From positions 55,196-119,195 of the forward strand of contig CALXKM010000010.1 of NCBI GenBank assembly GCA_944388865.1: a stretch of DNA of 64,000 nucleotides, given 5' to 3'. How positions within the stretch are numbered: the stretch's first letter is position 1; each line of letters opens with the position of its first letter. Source of the stretch: an uncultured Duodenibacillus sp. Its GTDB lineage: Bacteria > Pseudomonadota > Gammaproteobacteria > Burkholderiales > Burkholderiaceae_F. Below the pieces are notes generated by a model. The model saw nothing but the letters and a program-made list of their open reading frames with translations, was not told the origin of the DNA and ran no database searches. Shown piece by piece: positions 18,750 through 27,054 of the stretch. The position numbers were made by a program, and so were the translations under genes.

Positions 18750-19343
18750 CTAGGCGGCTGACCTGGTGATGCGCACCGAGATCCAGTCGCTGTCAAGGTC
18801 CCAGTCAGAGTTGCCGCCGATTGTTACTTGCAATGGTTTGGGCAGACGCGAAGCATCCAGTCTCATGCGGACCTCGGCTTCAATATCGTCAGCGTCTTCC
18901 ACAGCAGAGACATCAGCGATGCGCCAGTCATGAATTTGCCGCACCAGCGGCAACACCTGTTCGAGCGAATCGAAGGTACGAGAAAGTCCGCCGAAAGATA
19001 AACGATAGTTGCGGGCAAGAGGACTGAAGCTGATGCGTTGCACGAGCTCAGCCTCGGCTAGATCTTTGTCAAGCCAATACCAGCGTTTTTTCTGCAGTCT
19101 TGCTTCGCAAACAAAGTAAAGAGCAATGCCGCGACGCAGACTTTCTATGAGCGTGATGGCCAGATCAAACTCCCAACTTGCCGAGAGGTAAACGCCGTCG
19201 GAACGTTTTTGCACTTGTGCCTGCATGAGTTCGATTCCGCTGCCGGCGGCACACGCGCTCGCAAACGGCCATGCCGCAAAAGGAGCGGCAGCGGCGGCAG
19301 CGCAGAGAGTTCGGCGGGAAATCATCATCGGTTGGGCAGCCAA
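18750..19343 (-). CDS. DUF4390 domain protein, probably exported
   Basis: A 197-residue protein with a possible Tat-like or Sec signal (ISRRTLCAAAAAAPFAAW, Ala-rich to about residue 35) and a DUF4390 body that includes the segment RRGIALYFVCEARLQKKRWYW. Function is unknown. It is always found next to rsmB and ntrY in this order of bacteria and may support the sensor kinase. It overlaps neither neighbour; the stop of rsmB abuts its start directly. The RR pair in the signal suggests Tat export, but this is weak. Confidence 0.82.
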   Translation of the reverse strand: MAAQPMMISRRTLCAAAAAAPFAAWPFASACAAGSGIELMQAQVQKRSDGVYLSASWEFDLAITLIESLRRGIALYFVCEARLQKKRWYWLDKDLAEAELVQRISFSPLARNYRLSFGGLSRTFDSLEQVLPLVRQIHDWRIADVSAVEDADDIEAEVRMRLDASRLPKPLQVTIGGNSDWDLDSDWISVRITRSAA

Positions 19344-20669
19344 TTAGTGTTTGAGCAAAAGTGCGTAAAAAAATCCGTCGTGCACGGGCGCGATGCCGGG
19401 AAATGACTCCTGATCGTCTTCGCTCGCAGCAAGGGTCAACATCAAAGGTGCACGCTCAGCCACCGGCGCAAGCTCTGCTTCCGGGTGCCGGCTTAGAAAG
19501 TTTTTGATCTGATCCTGACCTTCTTCCTTAAACACTGAGCATACGACATAGAGGAGCTTTCCGCCAAACTTTACAAGGGGCCAAAGTGCTTCGAGAAGCC
19601 TTTTTTGTTGTTTTGCGAGCGCCTCGATGTCGCCAGGTCGGCGGGAAAAGACGATGTCCGGATGTCGCCTGACAATGCCGCTGGCCGTGCATGGGGCGTC
19701 CAGCAAAATTGAATCAAAGGGAGTGCCGTCGTGCCAGCAGGCGATATCAGTGGCGTCGCTTGTGCGTACATCAGCTTTAAGGCCCAGGCGTTGAAGATTT
19801 TCATGAATGCGTTTGCAGCGCATAGAGTCGACTTCTAAAGCCGTAACGCTGCAATCAGCAAGCTCAAGCAGGTGAGCAGTTTTCCCTCCGGGGGCGGCGC
19901 ACGCATCAAGAATTCTTTGTCCGTTCTGTGGAGCAAGAAACTGCGCGGCTAGCTGAGCACCGGCGTCCTGCACGCTCACAAGCCCCTCGGCAAAGCCAGG
20001 CAGGTCGCCGACAGGCACGGGGTTTTCGAGCATGACCGCAGACTGTCCTAGAGGCCGTGTCTGCAGGCCTGCCGACTGGGCTATGGCGCACCAGTCGACT
20101 GGTGTGATTTTGCGGCGGTTGACTCGAACGGTCATCGGCGGACGCTTTTGCGCCAAGGCCATCATTTTGTCGGCTTTGGTTGTTCCCAGAGCCCCACGCA
20201 TTTTGTTTATCCACCAGACAGGAGCGTTGAAGCGAACTTCATCGCGCTCGAGAGCCTTGGCGCACAGCGCATCGCGTTCGCGTGTAAAGCGTCTCAGACA
20301 GGCGTTGGCAAATCCTGCAGCGCGGCTGTTGATGCTTTTGACGGCTTTAACCGCTTCGTTGCAGATGACGTAAGACTTCTGCGGTGATTCAATGAGCTCG
20401 GAAAGAGAAACAAGCAAAATGGCTTTGATTTGTGCTTCGGGCGAGCGCTGAGCAAGTATTGTGAGAATGGCTTGCGCAAGCATGTGGCGGCGCGTAGCCG
20501 TATAGACCAGAGCTTGACAGGCAGCTTTTTCTTGAGGGGAAGCGTCCTGACATGATGCCTCGAGCGCCTTTTCAAGAGAGGCGCCAGCGCTCATGGCACT
20601 TCTGGCTTTTGCAGCAAGTACGATGGCACGCGCAAGCGCGGCTGACGTTCTAGGGGTAAATTCAGACAT
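19344..20669 (-). CDS. rsmB: 16S rRNA (cytosine-967 C5) methyltransferase RsmB
   Basis: A 441-residue enzyme with an N-terminal NusB-like RNA-binding domain and a C-terminal SAM methyltransferase fold. SAM-binding is seen in LDACAAPGGKTAHLLEL. The catalytic cysteines are in LLDAPCTASGIVRRHPD and LLYVVCSVFKEEG. The start at 20669 (MSEFTPRTSAAL) overlaps the fmt stop in a TAATG junction, which supports it over the longer frame from 20705. Part of the fmt-to-trkH operon. Confidence 0.94.
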   Translation of the reverse strand: MSEFTPRTSAALARAIVLAAKARSAMSAGASLEKALEASCQDASPQEKAACQALVYTATRRHMLAQAILTILAQRSPEAQIKAILLVSLSELIESPQKSYVICNEAVKAVKSINSRAAGFANACLRRFTRERDALCAKALERDEVRFNAPVWWINKMRGALGTTKADKMMALAQKRPPMTVRVNRRKITPVDWCAIAQSAGLQTRPLGQSAVMLENPVPVGDLPGFAEGLVSVQDAGAQLAAQFLAPQNGQRILDACAAPGGKTAHLLELADCSVTALEVDSMRCKRIHENLQRLGLKADVRTSDATDIACWHDGTPFDSILLDAPCTASGIVRRHPDIVFSRRPGDIEALAKQQKRLLEALWPLVKFGGKLLYVVCSVFKEEGQDQIKNFLSRHPEAELAPVAERAPLMLTLAASEDDQESFPGIAPVHDGFFYALLLKH

Positions 20670-21625
20670 TAGGACAATATGTCGCCCGCTTTGAGCGGAA
20701 AACATTGCAGAAAAGAGGAAGCAGGCATTTCAGATTTACCGGCTTTTTGCAGTTTTGTGCATTCCAGTGCGCCAGAGCCGCAGGCAACGACAAGTGTTTT
20801 GTTTGCGCTGAGTACCTCGCCCGGCGTTCCTTTGCCGACAACAGGGTGGGCAGCCCGCAGTTTGAATATTTCGCCATTAAAGCACGCAGTCATGTACGGG
20901 AAAGGCGTGAAGGCACGCAGTCTGCGATCAATTTCTTCAGCACTCATCGACCAGTCGACGGGACTTTCTGACTTGAGAATTTTTTCTGCGTAGGTGACGC
21001 CTTCTTCCGGCTGCGTCGTACAGACGAGTTCTGAGGCATGGTTCAGCGCATTGACAACCAGTTCTGCGCCGATATCCGCAAGCCGGTCTGTGAGAGTTTG
21101 TGCGGTATCTTCGGTTGAGATGGGAATGGATGCGCTGCAGATCATGGGGCCGGTATCAAGGCCGGCTTCCATTTTCATGAGCGTGACCCCAGTCTGAGAG
21201 TCTCCGGCCATAATCGCACGCTGAATAGGGGCAGCGCCGCGCCAGCGGGGCAGCAGGGAAGCATGGATGTTGAGGCTTTTTATGGAACCATCGACTCCAA
21301 TGCCCGCAGCAGCGTCAAGCGCGCGTTGCGGCAAGATGAGTCCATAGGCCGCGACGACCAGAAGCTGTGCGCCGCAAGACTGCAGTTCTGATAATGCGGC
21401 TTCGGCTACCTCAGGATTGCGCTTGACTGAGAGTGTTTCAGGGGTGATTACCCGAAGGCCATGAGAAAGAGCTAATTCTTTAACGGCAGAGGCTTTGAGC
21501 TTCATACCGCGGCCGCTTGGGCGATCGGGCTGAGTCAAAACCAGAACGATTTCGTGGCCTGCGGCAAGCAGGGCTTTGAGTGCGGTAGCGGCAAAAGGCG
21601 GTGTTCCGGCAAAAGCAATGCGCAT
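20669..21625 (-). CDS. fmt: Methionyl-tRNA formyltransferase
   Basis: A 318-residue enzyme that formylates initiator Met-tRNA using 10-formyl-THF. The catalytic region reads NIHASLLPRWRGAAPIQRAI with Asn, His and the later Asp of the family, and the start MRIAFAGTPPFAATAL is standard. It heads the operon that continues with rsmB, DUF4390, ntrY, ntrX, trkA and trkH. In most relatives def lies immediately upstream on the same strand; here a plus-strand hydrolase gene separates them. Confidence 0.96.
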   Translation of the reverse strand: MRIAFAGTPPFAATALKALLAAGHEIVLVLTQPDRPSGRGMKLKASAVKELALSHGLRVITPETLSVKRNPEVAEAALSELQSCGAQLLVVAAYGLILPQRALDAAAGIGVDGSIKSLNIHASLLPRWRGAAPIQRAIMAGDSQTGVTLMKMEAGLDTGPMICSASIPISTEDTAQTLTDRLADIGAELVVNALNHASELVCTTQPEEGVTYAEKILKSESPVDWSMSAEEIDRRLRAFTPFPYMTACFNGEIFKLRAAHPVVGKGTPGEVLSANKTLVVACGSGALECTKLQKAGKSEMPASSFLQCFPLKAGDILS

Positions 21626-21856
21626 AAAGTGTTTGTCCTCAAAAAGCCTCGATGAAAAAGCGGACCGGCACGGTCGAATGCAATTGTATCTGTTGCCGAC
21701 AAACCTCTGCAGGTTGATGTGCCGTCACGGGAAGTCTTTGACGGTTTCTGCATCGTGTCTGGATACAATATCGACGCCTAAATGATTTTTTTGCAGTCAA
21801 CAAGCAAGCCTTCTGCCAGAGTCCGAAGGAAAGGCAATTTTCAAAGAGAAAAGACC

Positions 21857-22747
21857 ATGTCGACAAATCGCGGTTTATTGAGCTATCACACGTACGGCGA
21901 CCCCCGCATGCCCCCTGTTGTTTTGCTGATGGGGCTGGGCCTGCCTGCTGCAGGCTGGCCGCGAGGTTTTCTTGAAAGACTTGTTCAAAAAGGGCTTTAT
22001 CTGATTGCTCCTGACAACAGAGATAGTGGAGCGAGTCCTGTCTGCACGGAGCAAGTCACGACGGCCAGACTTCTGACAAGCATTGTGCGCTATGTCATGG
22101 GTGGAACCGTGTCGGCTGAGTACAGGCTTGAGGATATGGCTCGCGATGTTGAAGACTTGATGCACGCGCTCAACATCAAGCGGGCGCATATTGCAGGTGT
22201 TTCCTTAGGGGGAATGATTGCGCAGGTTTTTGCTGCGCGAGCTCCTCACCGGACGCTGTCGCTGACTTGTATTTCAACGGCGACAGGCAATCCGCGTACA
22301 GGGCTGGGAAATCTTTCGGCCATTCGCGCATTGTTGCAAAAGCAGCCTGATGGTAGTGATGATGAGTCGCTGCGCAATTATTTTCGGTACGTGATGGGGA
22401 TCATCGGCACTCAGGGCGAGGTGTACGACGATTCATTTTTTGACGGCATTATCAAGGCAACTCGCGAAAACGGCATTACTGAGGAATGCCGCTCGCGGCA
22501 GCTGATGGCAATCCTTGCAAGCGGTGATCGCAGAAATCAGCTCAAGCAGCTTGTGATGCCGACGCTTGTCATTCACGGCACGGCTGATCCGCTTTTGCCG
22601 TTTCGGGCAGGCAAAGAAATCGCAGCCTGCATTGAGGGTGCTCGACTGCTCCCGGTCGAAGGCATGGGACATGATCTGCCGCAGCGGCATCTTGAGATGA
22701 TTACCGATGCGATAGCAGAGCACTGCTACAGTCGCGCCCTGCGCTGA
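21857..22747 (+). CDS. Alpha/beta hydrolase
   Basis: A 296-residue alpha/beta-hydrolase fold protein. Visible features are the oxyanion region VVLLMGLGLPAAGWP, the nucleophile elbow GVSLGGMIAQ (Ser about 120), an acidic residue in HGTADPLLPF and the catalytic His in VEGMGHDLPQR. The ATG at 21857 gives MSTNRGLLSYHTYG; an earlier in-frame start at 21782 would add 25 residues and lacks support. Substrate cannot be assigned. It lies on the opposite strand between def and fmt, ending nine bases from the convergent def stop. Confidence 0.85.
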   Translation: MSTNRGLLSYHTYGDPRMPPVVLLMGLGLPAAGWPRGFLERLVQKGLYLIAPDNRDSGASPVCTEQVTTARLLTSIVRYVMGGTVSAEYRLEDMARDVEDLMHALNIKRAHIAGVSLGGMIAQVFAARAPHRTLSLTCISTATGNPRTGLGNLSAIRALLQKQPDGSDDESLRNYFRYVMGIIGTQGEVYDDSFFDGIIKATRENGITEECRSRQLMAILASGDRRNQLKQLVMPTLVIHGTADPLLPFRAGKEIAACIEGARLLPVEGMGHDLPQRHLEMITDAIAEHCYSRALR

Positions 22748-22756
22748 TTTGCGTTG

Positions 22757-23290
22757 CTATTGGGTTTCACCGCGCTTTGCGGCACGTGCTTTTTCCTTTC
22801 GCAGCTTGGCAAGCTTGGCTGCAGCACGCTGTTTTTTGAGCATGCTCAGGTGGTCAATAAAGACGATGCCGTCCAAGTGATCGAGTTCATGTTGTACGCA
22901 GACGCTCAAGAGCTCGTCGCATTCAAGCTCGCAGTTTTCGCCCTGAAGGTTCTGGTACTTGATTTTGACGTGAGACGGGCGCTTTACTTTTTCGTAAACG
23001 CCGGGCAGAGAAAGACAGCCTTCCTCGCATTCGACGAGGTCGTTGGAACTGGATTCAATGACAGGGTTGACAAAGACCTTGAGGTCATTTTTTTCTTCAG
23101 AAATATCAATGACAACCATGCGGATGAGTTCTCCGACCTGAGTAGCGGCAAGACCCACGCCGGGAGCGGCGTACATGGTCTCGGCCATATCAGCGGCGAG
23201 CTTGGCCAGGTTTTCATCAAACTGCTCGACAGGCAGAGCTTTCTGGGCCAAACGAGGATCCGGGTATTGAACAATGGGCAGCAAAGCCAA
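22757..23290 (-). CDS. def: Peptide deformylase
   Basis: A 177-residue metalloenzyme that removes the N-formyl group from nascent peptides. All three signature motifs are present: GVGLAATQVG, EEGCLSLPG (metal Cys) and QHELDHLDG (metal His residues and catalytic Glu). Start choice: TTG at 23290, giving the standard N-terminus MALLPIVQYPDPRL, seven bases after GGAG at 23298-23301. The longer frame from 23335 adds 15 residues unlike the family. It is divergent from dprA (84 bases). The C-terminus is Lys/Arg/Ala-rich. Confidence 0.95.
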   Translation of the reverse strand: MALLPIVQYPDPRLAQKALPVEQFDENLAKLAADMAETMYAAPGVGLAATQVGELIRMVVIDISEEKNDLKVFVNPVIESSSNDLVECEEGCLSLPGVYEKVKRPSHVKIKYQNLQGENCELECDELLSVCVQHELDHLDGIVFIDHLSMLKKQRAAAKLAKLRKEKARAAKRGETQ

Positions 23291-23374
23291 GGTGCATCTC
23301 CAAACAAGCCGCCAATCGCTGCAATGAAAAAGCAATGCTCTGCTCTCATGGGGCGGCTTAAAAAATAAAATATC

Positions 23375-24292
23375 GTGAAAGGACGCGTGCCGTCAGGCGA
23401 CAAAATTTTTGGAATCCAGCAAAAAGTGCATCTCAAATCACAGCAGGGACTTGACTGGCTGCAGCTGATGCTGTGCGCCAATGACATCGGCATTGAGCAG
23501 CTCAAGAGGCTGACGGAGGTCTATGAGTCATTGGACGACATTGTACGTGCCGGCAGACGCAAGGTGGCTGAAATTGTAGGAAAAGAAGCATCTCAACGGC
23601 TATTTTCTGAAGATAAACGCAAAGAATTCGACGAAGCGTGCAGATGGCTTTCATCAATCGAAGGCGCCGATGTCGTGACCTGGAGCGATCCTGACTATCC
23701 CAAAGAGCTTCTTGTTTGCGGAAAAGCTCCTTCTGTGCTCTTTCTCAGGGGCAGGCGCGAGCTTCTTGCTCGACGCCGTTTTTATCTGACCGGCACTCAG
23801 CACCCAGATGCGGAGGGAAAACTCAATGCCGCTTCCTTTGGCGAGGCCATCGCGCAGCGGGAAGTGCTGTTGACGGGGCTTGAGGCTGGCATAGAGCGAG
23901 AGGCGGCGGCCGCTGCGGCAGCTTCTTGCGGTGCGGTAGTTGTTGTGCAGGCGACCGGGCCAGACAGGCTGTATCCCAGCCAATGTCGTGATCTGTTTCA
24001 TCAGATTGCCGATAGTGGCCTTGTTGTCTCCCCTTTTGTGCCGTGTACGGGATTTTCACCTGAAAACGTGGCCGTGCAACGCAGGATTTGCATGCAGATG
24101 TGCAGCACCTTTATTGTCGTACAGGCAGAAATCAGATCCGAAACGCTCAAATTGGCGCAGGCGGCCGCAGAATTGGCAAAAGACGTCTATACAATTCCGG
24201 GCTCGATACATTGTGCACTCTACAAAGGTAACCATAATTTGCTGCGCGAAGGCGCCGGACTTGTTGAAAGCATTCAGGATCTTGGTCTTTGA
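23375..24292 (+). CDS. dprA: Divergent DprA/Smf-like DNA-processing protein
   Basis: A 305-residue protein with DprA's overall order: an N-terminal helical segment, then a Rossmann-like Smf domain. Remnants of family motifs are LLTGLEAGIERE (usual SGxAxGID), TGPDRLYPSQ (usual GxDxxYP), YTIPGSIH and GNHNLLREGAGLVES. Several canonical motifs are altered: GTQHPDAEG for GSRxPTxYG, ENVAVQRRICMQMCS for the NFPxRNRIIxGLS region, and IRSETLKLA for xSGSLITA. No C-terminal winged-helix domain is present. DprA normally loads RecA on incoming single-stranded DNA; whether this one still does is uncertain. Start is GTG 23375. Confidence 0.75.
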   Translation: MKGRVPSGDKIFGIQQKVHLKSQQGLDWLQLMLCANDIGIEQLKRLTEVYESLDDIVRAGRRKVAEIVGKEASQRLFSEDKRKEFDEACRWLSSIEGADVVTWSDPDYPKELLVCGKAPSVLFLRGRRELLARRRFYLTGTQHPDAEGKLNAASFGEAIAQREVLLTGLEAGIEREAAAAAAASCGAVVVVQATGPDRLYPSQCRDLFHQIADSGLVVSPFVPCTGFSPENVAVQRRICMQMCSTFIVVQAEIRSETLKLAQAAAELAKDVYTIPGSIHCALYKGNHNLLREGAGLVESIQDLGL

Positions 24293-24446
24293 TGGTGCGC
24301 AAAAAACACAACAGTTAGGCTGCAGAGGGCAAACGAGCCCCTTGTCAAAAGATACGGCCTGCGGTTATGCTGAAAAAAGGAGGCGCATGAACCTTTGATG
24401 GTCGTGCGCTTCATTTCTGCGGGAAAAGAAGATTAAAAAACTGAAA

Positions 24447-26969
24447 ATGAAGACTCTGATCATTGCGGAAAAGCCTTCGGTAGCCACGGATATTGCACGC
24501 GTATTGGGCGGCATGAAGAAAACGGGGGACTACTATGAAGGTGAACAGTATGTTGTTGCCAATGCGCTCGGACATTTGCTTGAGCTTGCCTGTCCGGAGA
24601 AGTATGAGGTCAAGCGCGGCAAATGGACATTCGCGCATCTGCCTGTGCTTCCGCCGACATTTGATTTAAAGCCGATTGCCAAAAGCGGGGAAAAACTTAA
24701 GAGCCTTGCTCGGCTGATCCGGCGCAAGGACATTGGAGAAATCATCAACGCATGCGACGCGGGACGAGAGGGCGAGCTGATTTTCCGCTACATCATGCAG
24801 GCCACCAAGGCCAAGCAGCCCATTAAGCGGCTGTGGCTGCAGTCAATGACCCCGGCTGCCATACGCGAGGCGTTTGACCATTTGCGAACAGACGAAGAAA
24901 TGCAGACGCTTGCTGCGGCTGCCAAAAGCCGATCAGAGGCCGACTGGTTGGTTGGCATCAATGGAACGCGCGCCATGACAGCCTTCAATAGCCTTGACGG
25001 GGGCTTCTTTTTAACCACAGTAGGCCGCGTGCAGACGCCTACGCTGGCCATTGTTGTGCGTCGGGAGAATGAAATCCGAGCCTTCCAGCCTCGCGATTAT
25101 TGGGAGGTCAAGGCTCAGTTTTCCGTTTCTCAGGGCACCTATGAAGGCCGCTGGTTTGATCCCCTGTTTAAGAAGGACGCCGCCAAGCCCGAACTGCGGG
25201 CCGAACGTATTTTTGACGGTGAGGCTGCTCAAGAAGTCGTCAGTCGCTGCAAGGGCAAGACGGCCGAGGTGACCGAGACGAGCAAGCGCACGACGCAGCT
25301 CTCGCCGCAGTTGTTTGACCTCACCAGTCTGCAGCGCGAAGCCAATACAAAATTCGGCTTTTCAGCTAAGACAACGCTGGCAATTGCGCAGGCGCTCTAC
25401 GAAAAGCACAAGGTGCTCACCTATCCCCGAACGGATTCAAGAGCGTTGCCCGAGGATTATCTTTCGACGGTTGGGCAAACGCTCTCAATGCTTTCGGCGA
25501 GCCCCTCTTACGAGCCGTTTGCGCAGAGGATTCTCTCCAATCAGTGGGTAAAGCCCAATCGGCGTATTTTCGACAATTCCAAAATCAGCGACCATTTTGC
25601 CATTATTCCGACCCTGCAGCCGCCCAAGACGGTGCTCTCGGAGGCTGAACACAAAGTCTACGATCTTGTCGTCAAGCGATTCATGGCGGTGTTCTTTCCT
25701 GCTGCGCAGTATGACGTCACCACGCGCATCTCCAAGATTGGCGAGGATCATTTCAAAACCGAAGGGAAGGTTCTGGTCTTTGCCGGATGGTTGGAAATCT
25801 ACGGCCGTTCAGCGGCGTCCGAGGCTGCCGATATGCTGGTGGCGCTCAATGGAGATGAGGCAGCTCAGACGATGGACGTGACGGTGACAAAGCTTCAGAC
25901 AAAGCCCCCCGTGCGCTACACGGAAGCAACGCTGCTCTCCGCAATGGAAGGTGCAGGCAAGTTGGTTAACGACGAAGAGCTTCGGGACGCAATGGCTGAA
26001 AAAGGGCTGGGCACGCCTGCTACGCGTGCGGCAATTATTGAAAACCTGATTGATCAGCACTACATGCAGCGCGAAGGACGTGAATTGCGACCGACGGCGA
26101 AGGCCCAGCAGCTCTTTGCTCTGATATCGGGGCTAGGCATCGGAGTACTGTCGGATCCGAAACTTACCGGTGAGTGGGAGCACAAGCTCAGTCAAATTGA
26201 AAAGGGCAAGCTCACGCGGGAAGCTTTTATGCGCGAAATTCGTGAGATGACTACGCGTATCGTGGACTCGGCCAAGACCTACGAAGGCAACACGGTGCCC
26301 ATTGAAAACCCTGCTCATCTCAAAGCTCGCTGCCCGAAGTGCGGCGGAGAAGTTGTAGAAAATTACCGTCGCTACGCCTGCACTCGGCAAGGGTGCGATT
26401 TCAGTTTGCCCAAACATCCTGGCGGCCGTACGTTTGAGGTCGAAGAAGTCGAGGAACTGTTGCGCAACGGTCGGATTGGGCCGATGACAGGCTTTATCAG
26501 CAAGACGGGCAGGCCATTTGGGGCAGTGTTAAAGCTCGATGATGACTTCAAGCTCGTTTTCGATTTTGGAGATGCGGCGGAGAACTCTGGAGAGGAACTC
26601 GATTTGAGTCAGTATCCCGTTGTCGGCAAGTGCCCTAAATGCGGAGGTCGGCTGCTTGAGGCGCCCACGAGCTACATCTGCGAGAACACGGCGGGAATGC
26701 GCACGTGCGACTTCCGGTGCGGGCGCATTATTCTGCAGCAGCCCGTTGACAAGGTGCAGCTGGAAAAAATTCTGACTGAGGGTAAGTCGGATCTTCTCAA
26801 TGGGTTCGTTTCAAATCGCAACGGCCGCAAATTCAAGGCGTATTTGGTTCTTGACAAGAAGACCGGAAAAATCGGCTTTGAGTTCCAGCAAAGAGAAACC
26901 GATGCCGTGGCGGCAAAGGCGAAAAAGCCGACTGTGCGCCATACGGTTGCCAAGAAGACGACAGCTTGA
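24447..26969 (+). CDS. topB: DNA topoisomerase III
   Basis: An 840-residue type IA topoisomerase. The Toprim domain opens MKTLIIAEKPSVATDIARVL and contains DAGREGE. The catalytic Tyr lies in LTYPRTDSRALP. The C-terminal part has zinc-ribbon repeats: a CPKCGG...CTRQGCDF unit near residues 629-652, and a CPKCGGRLLEAP unit followed by further Cys near 730-755, then a final TopA-C4-like segment. It decatenates DNA. It follows dprA by 154 bases, a common pairing in Burkholderiales. The gap holds two tiny overlapping ORFs (see findings). Confidence 0.95.
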   Translation: MKTLIIAEKPSVATDIARVLGGMKKTGDYYEGEQYVVANALGHLLELACPEKYEVKRGKWTFAHLPVLPPTFDLKPIAKSGEKLKSLARLIRRKDIGEIINACDAGREGELIFRYIMQATKAKQPIKRLWLQSMTPAAIREAFDHLRTDEEMQTLAAAAKSRSEADWLVGINGTRAMTAFNSLDGGFFLTTVGRVQTPTLAIVVRRENEIRAFQPRDYWEVKAQFSVSQGTYEGRWFDPLFKKDAAKPELRAERIFDGEAAQEVVSRCKGKTAEVTETSKRTTQLSPQLFDLTSLQREANTKFGFSAKTTLAIAQALYEKHKVLTYPRTDSRALPEDYLSTVGQTLSMLSASPSYEPFAQRILSNQWVKPNRRIFDNSKISDHFAIIPTLQPPKTVLSEAEHKVYDLVVKRFMAVFFPAAQYDVTTRISKIGEDHFKTEGKVLVFAGWLEIYGRSAASEAADMLVALNGDEAAQTMDVTVTKLQTKPPVRYTEATLLSAMEGAGKLVNDEELRDAMAEKGLGTPATRAAIIENLIDQHYMQREGRELRPTAKAQQLFALISGLGIGVLSDPKLTGEWEHKLSQIEKGKLTREAFMREIREMTTRIVDSAKTYEGNTVPIENPAHLKARCPKCGGEVVENYRRYACTRQGCDFSLPKHPGGRTFEVEEVEELLRNGRIGPMTGFISKTGRPFGAVLKLDDDFKLVFDFGDAAENSGEELDLSQYPVVGKCPKCGGRLLEAPTSYICENTAGMRTCDFRCGRIILQQPVDKVQLEKILTEGKSDLLNGFVSNRNGRKFKAYLVLDKKTGKIGFEFQQRETDAVAAKAKKPTVRHTVAKKTTA

Positions 26970-27020
26970 TTTTTTGCTGAGAAATTAAGTTCGGCGCAGT
27001 GCACGAGCCATCAAAATGAG

Positions 27021-27050
27021 CTGCCCGCAGGTTTGGAGATCTGCGGGCAG
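27021..27050. terminator. Bidirectional hairpin between topB and the CorC-family gene
   Basis: A perfect 10-bp stem CTGCCCGCAG (27021-27030) with CTGCGGGCAG (27041-27050) around a 10-base loop, followed by TTTATT on the plus strand. It lies between convergent genes and ends five bases from the stop of the minus-strand gene. The minus side has only a short T-rich stretch. Confidence 0.8.
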
Positions 27051-27054
27051 TTTA

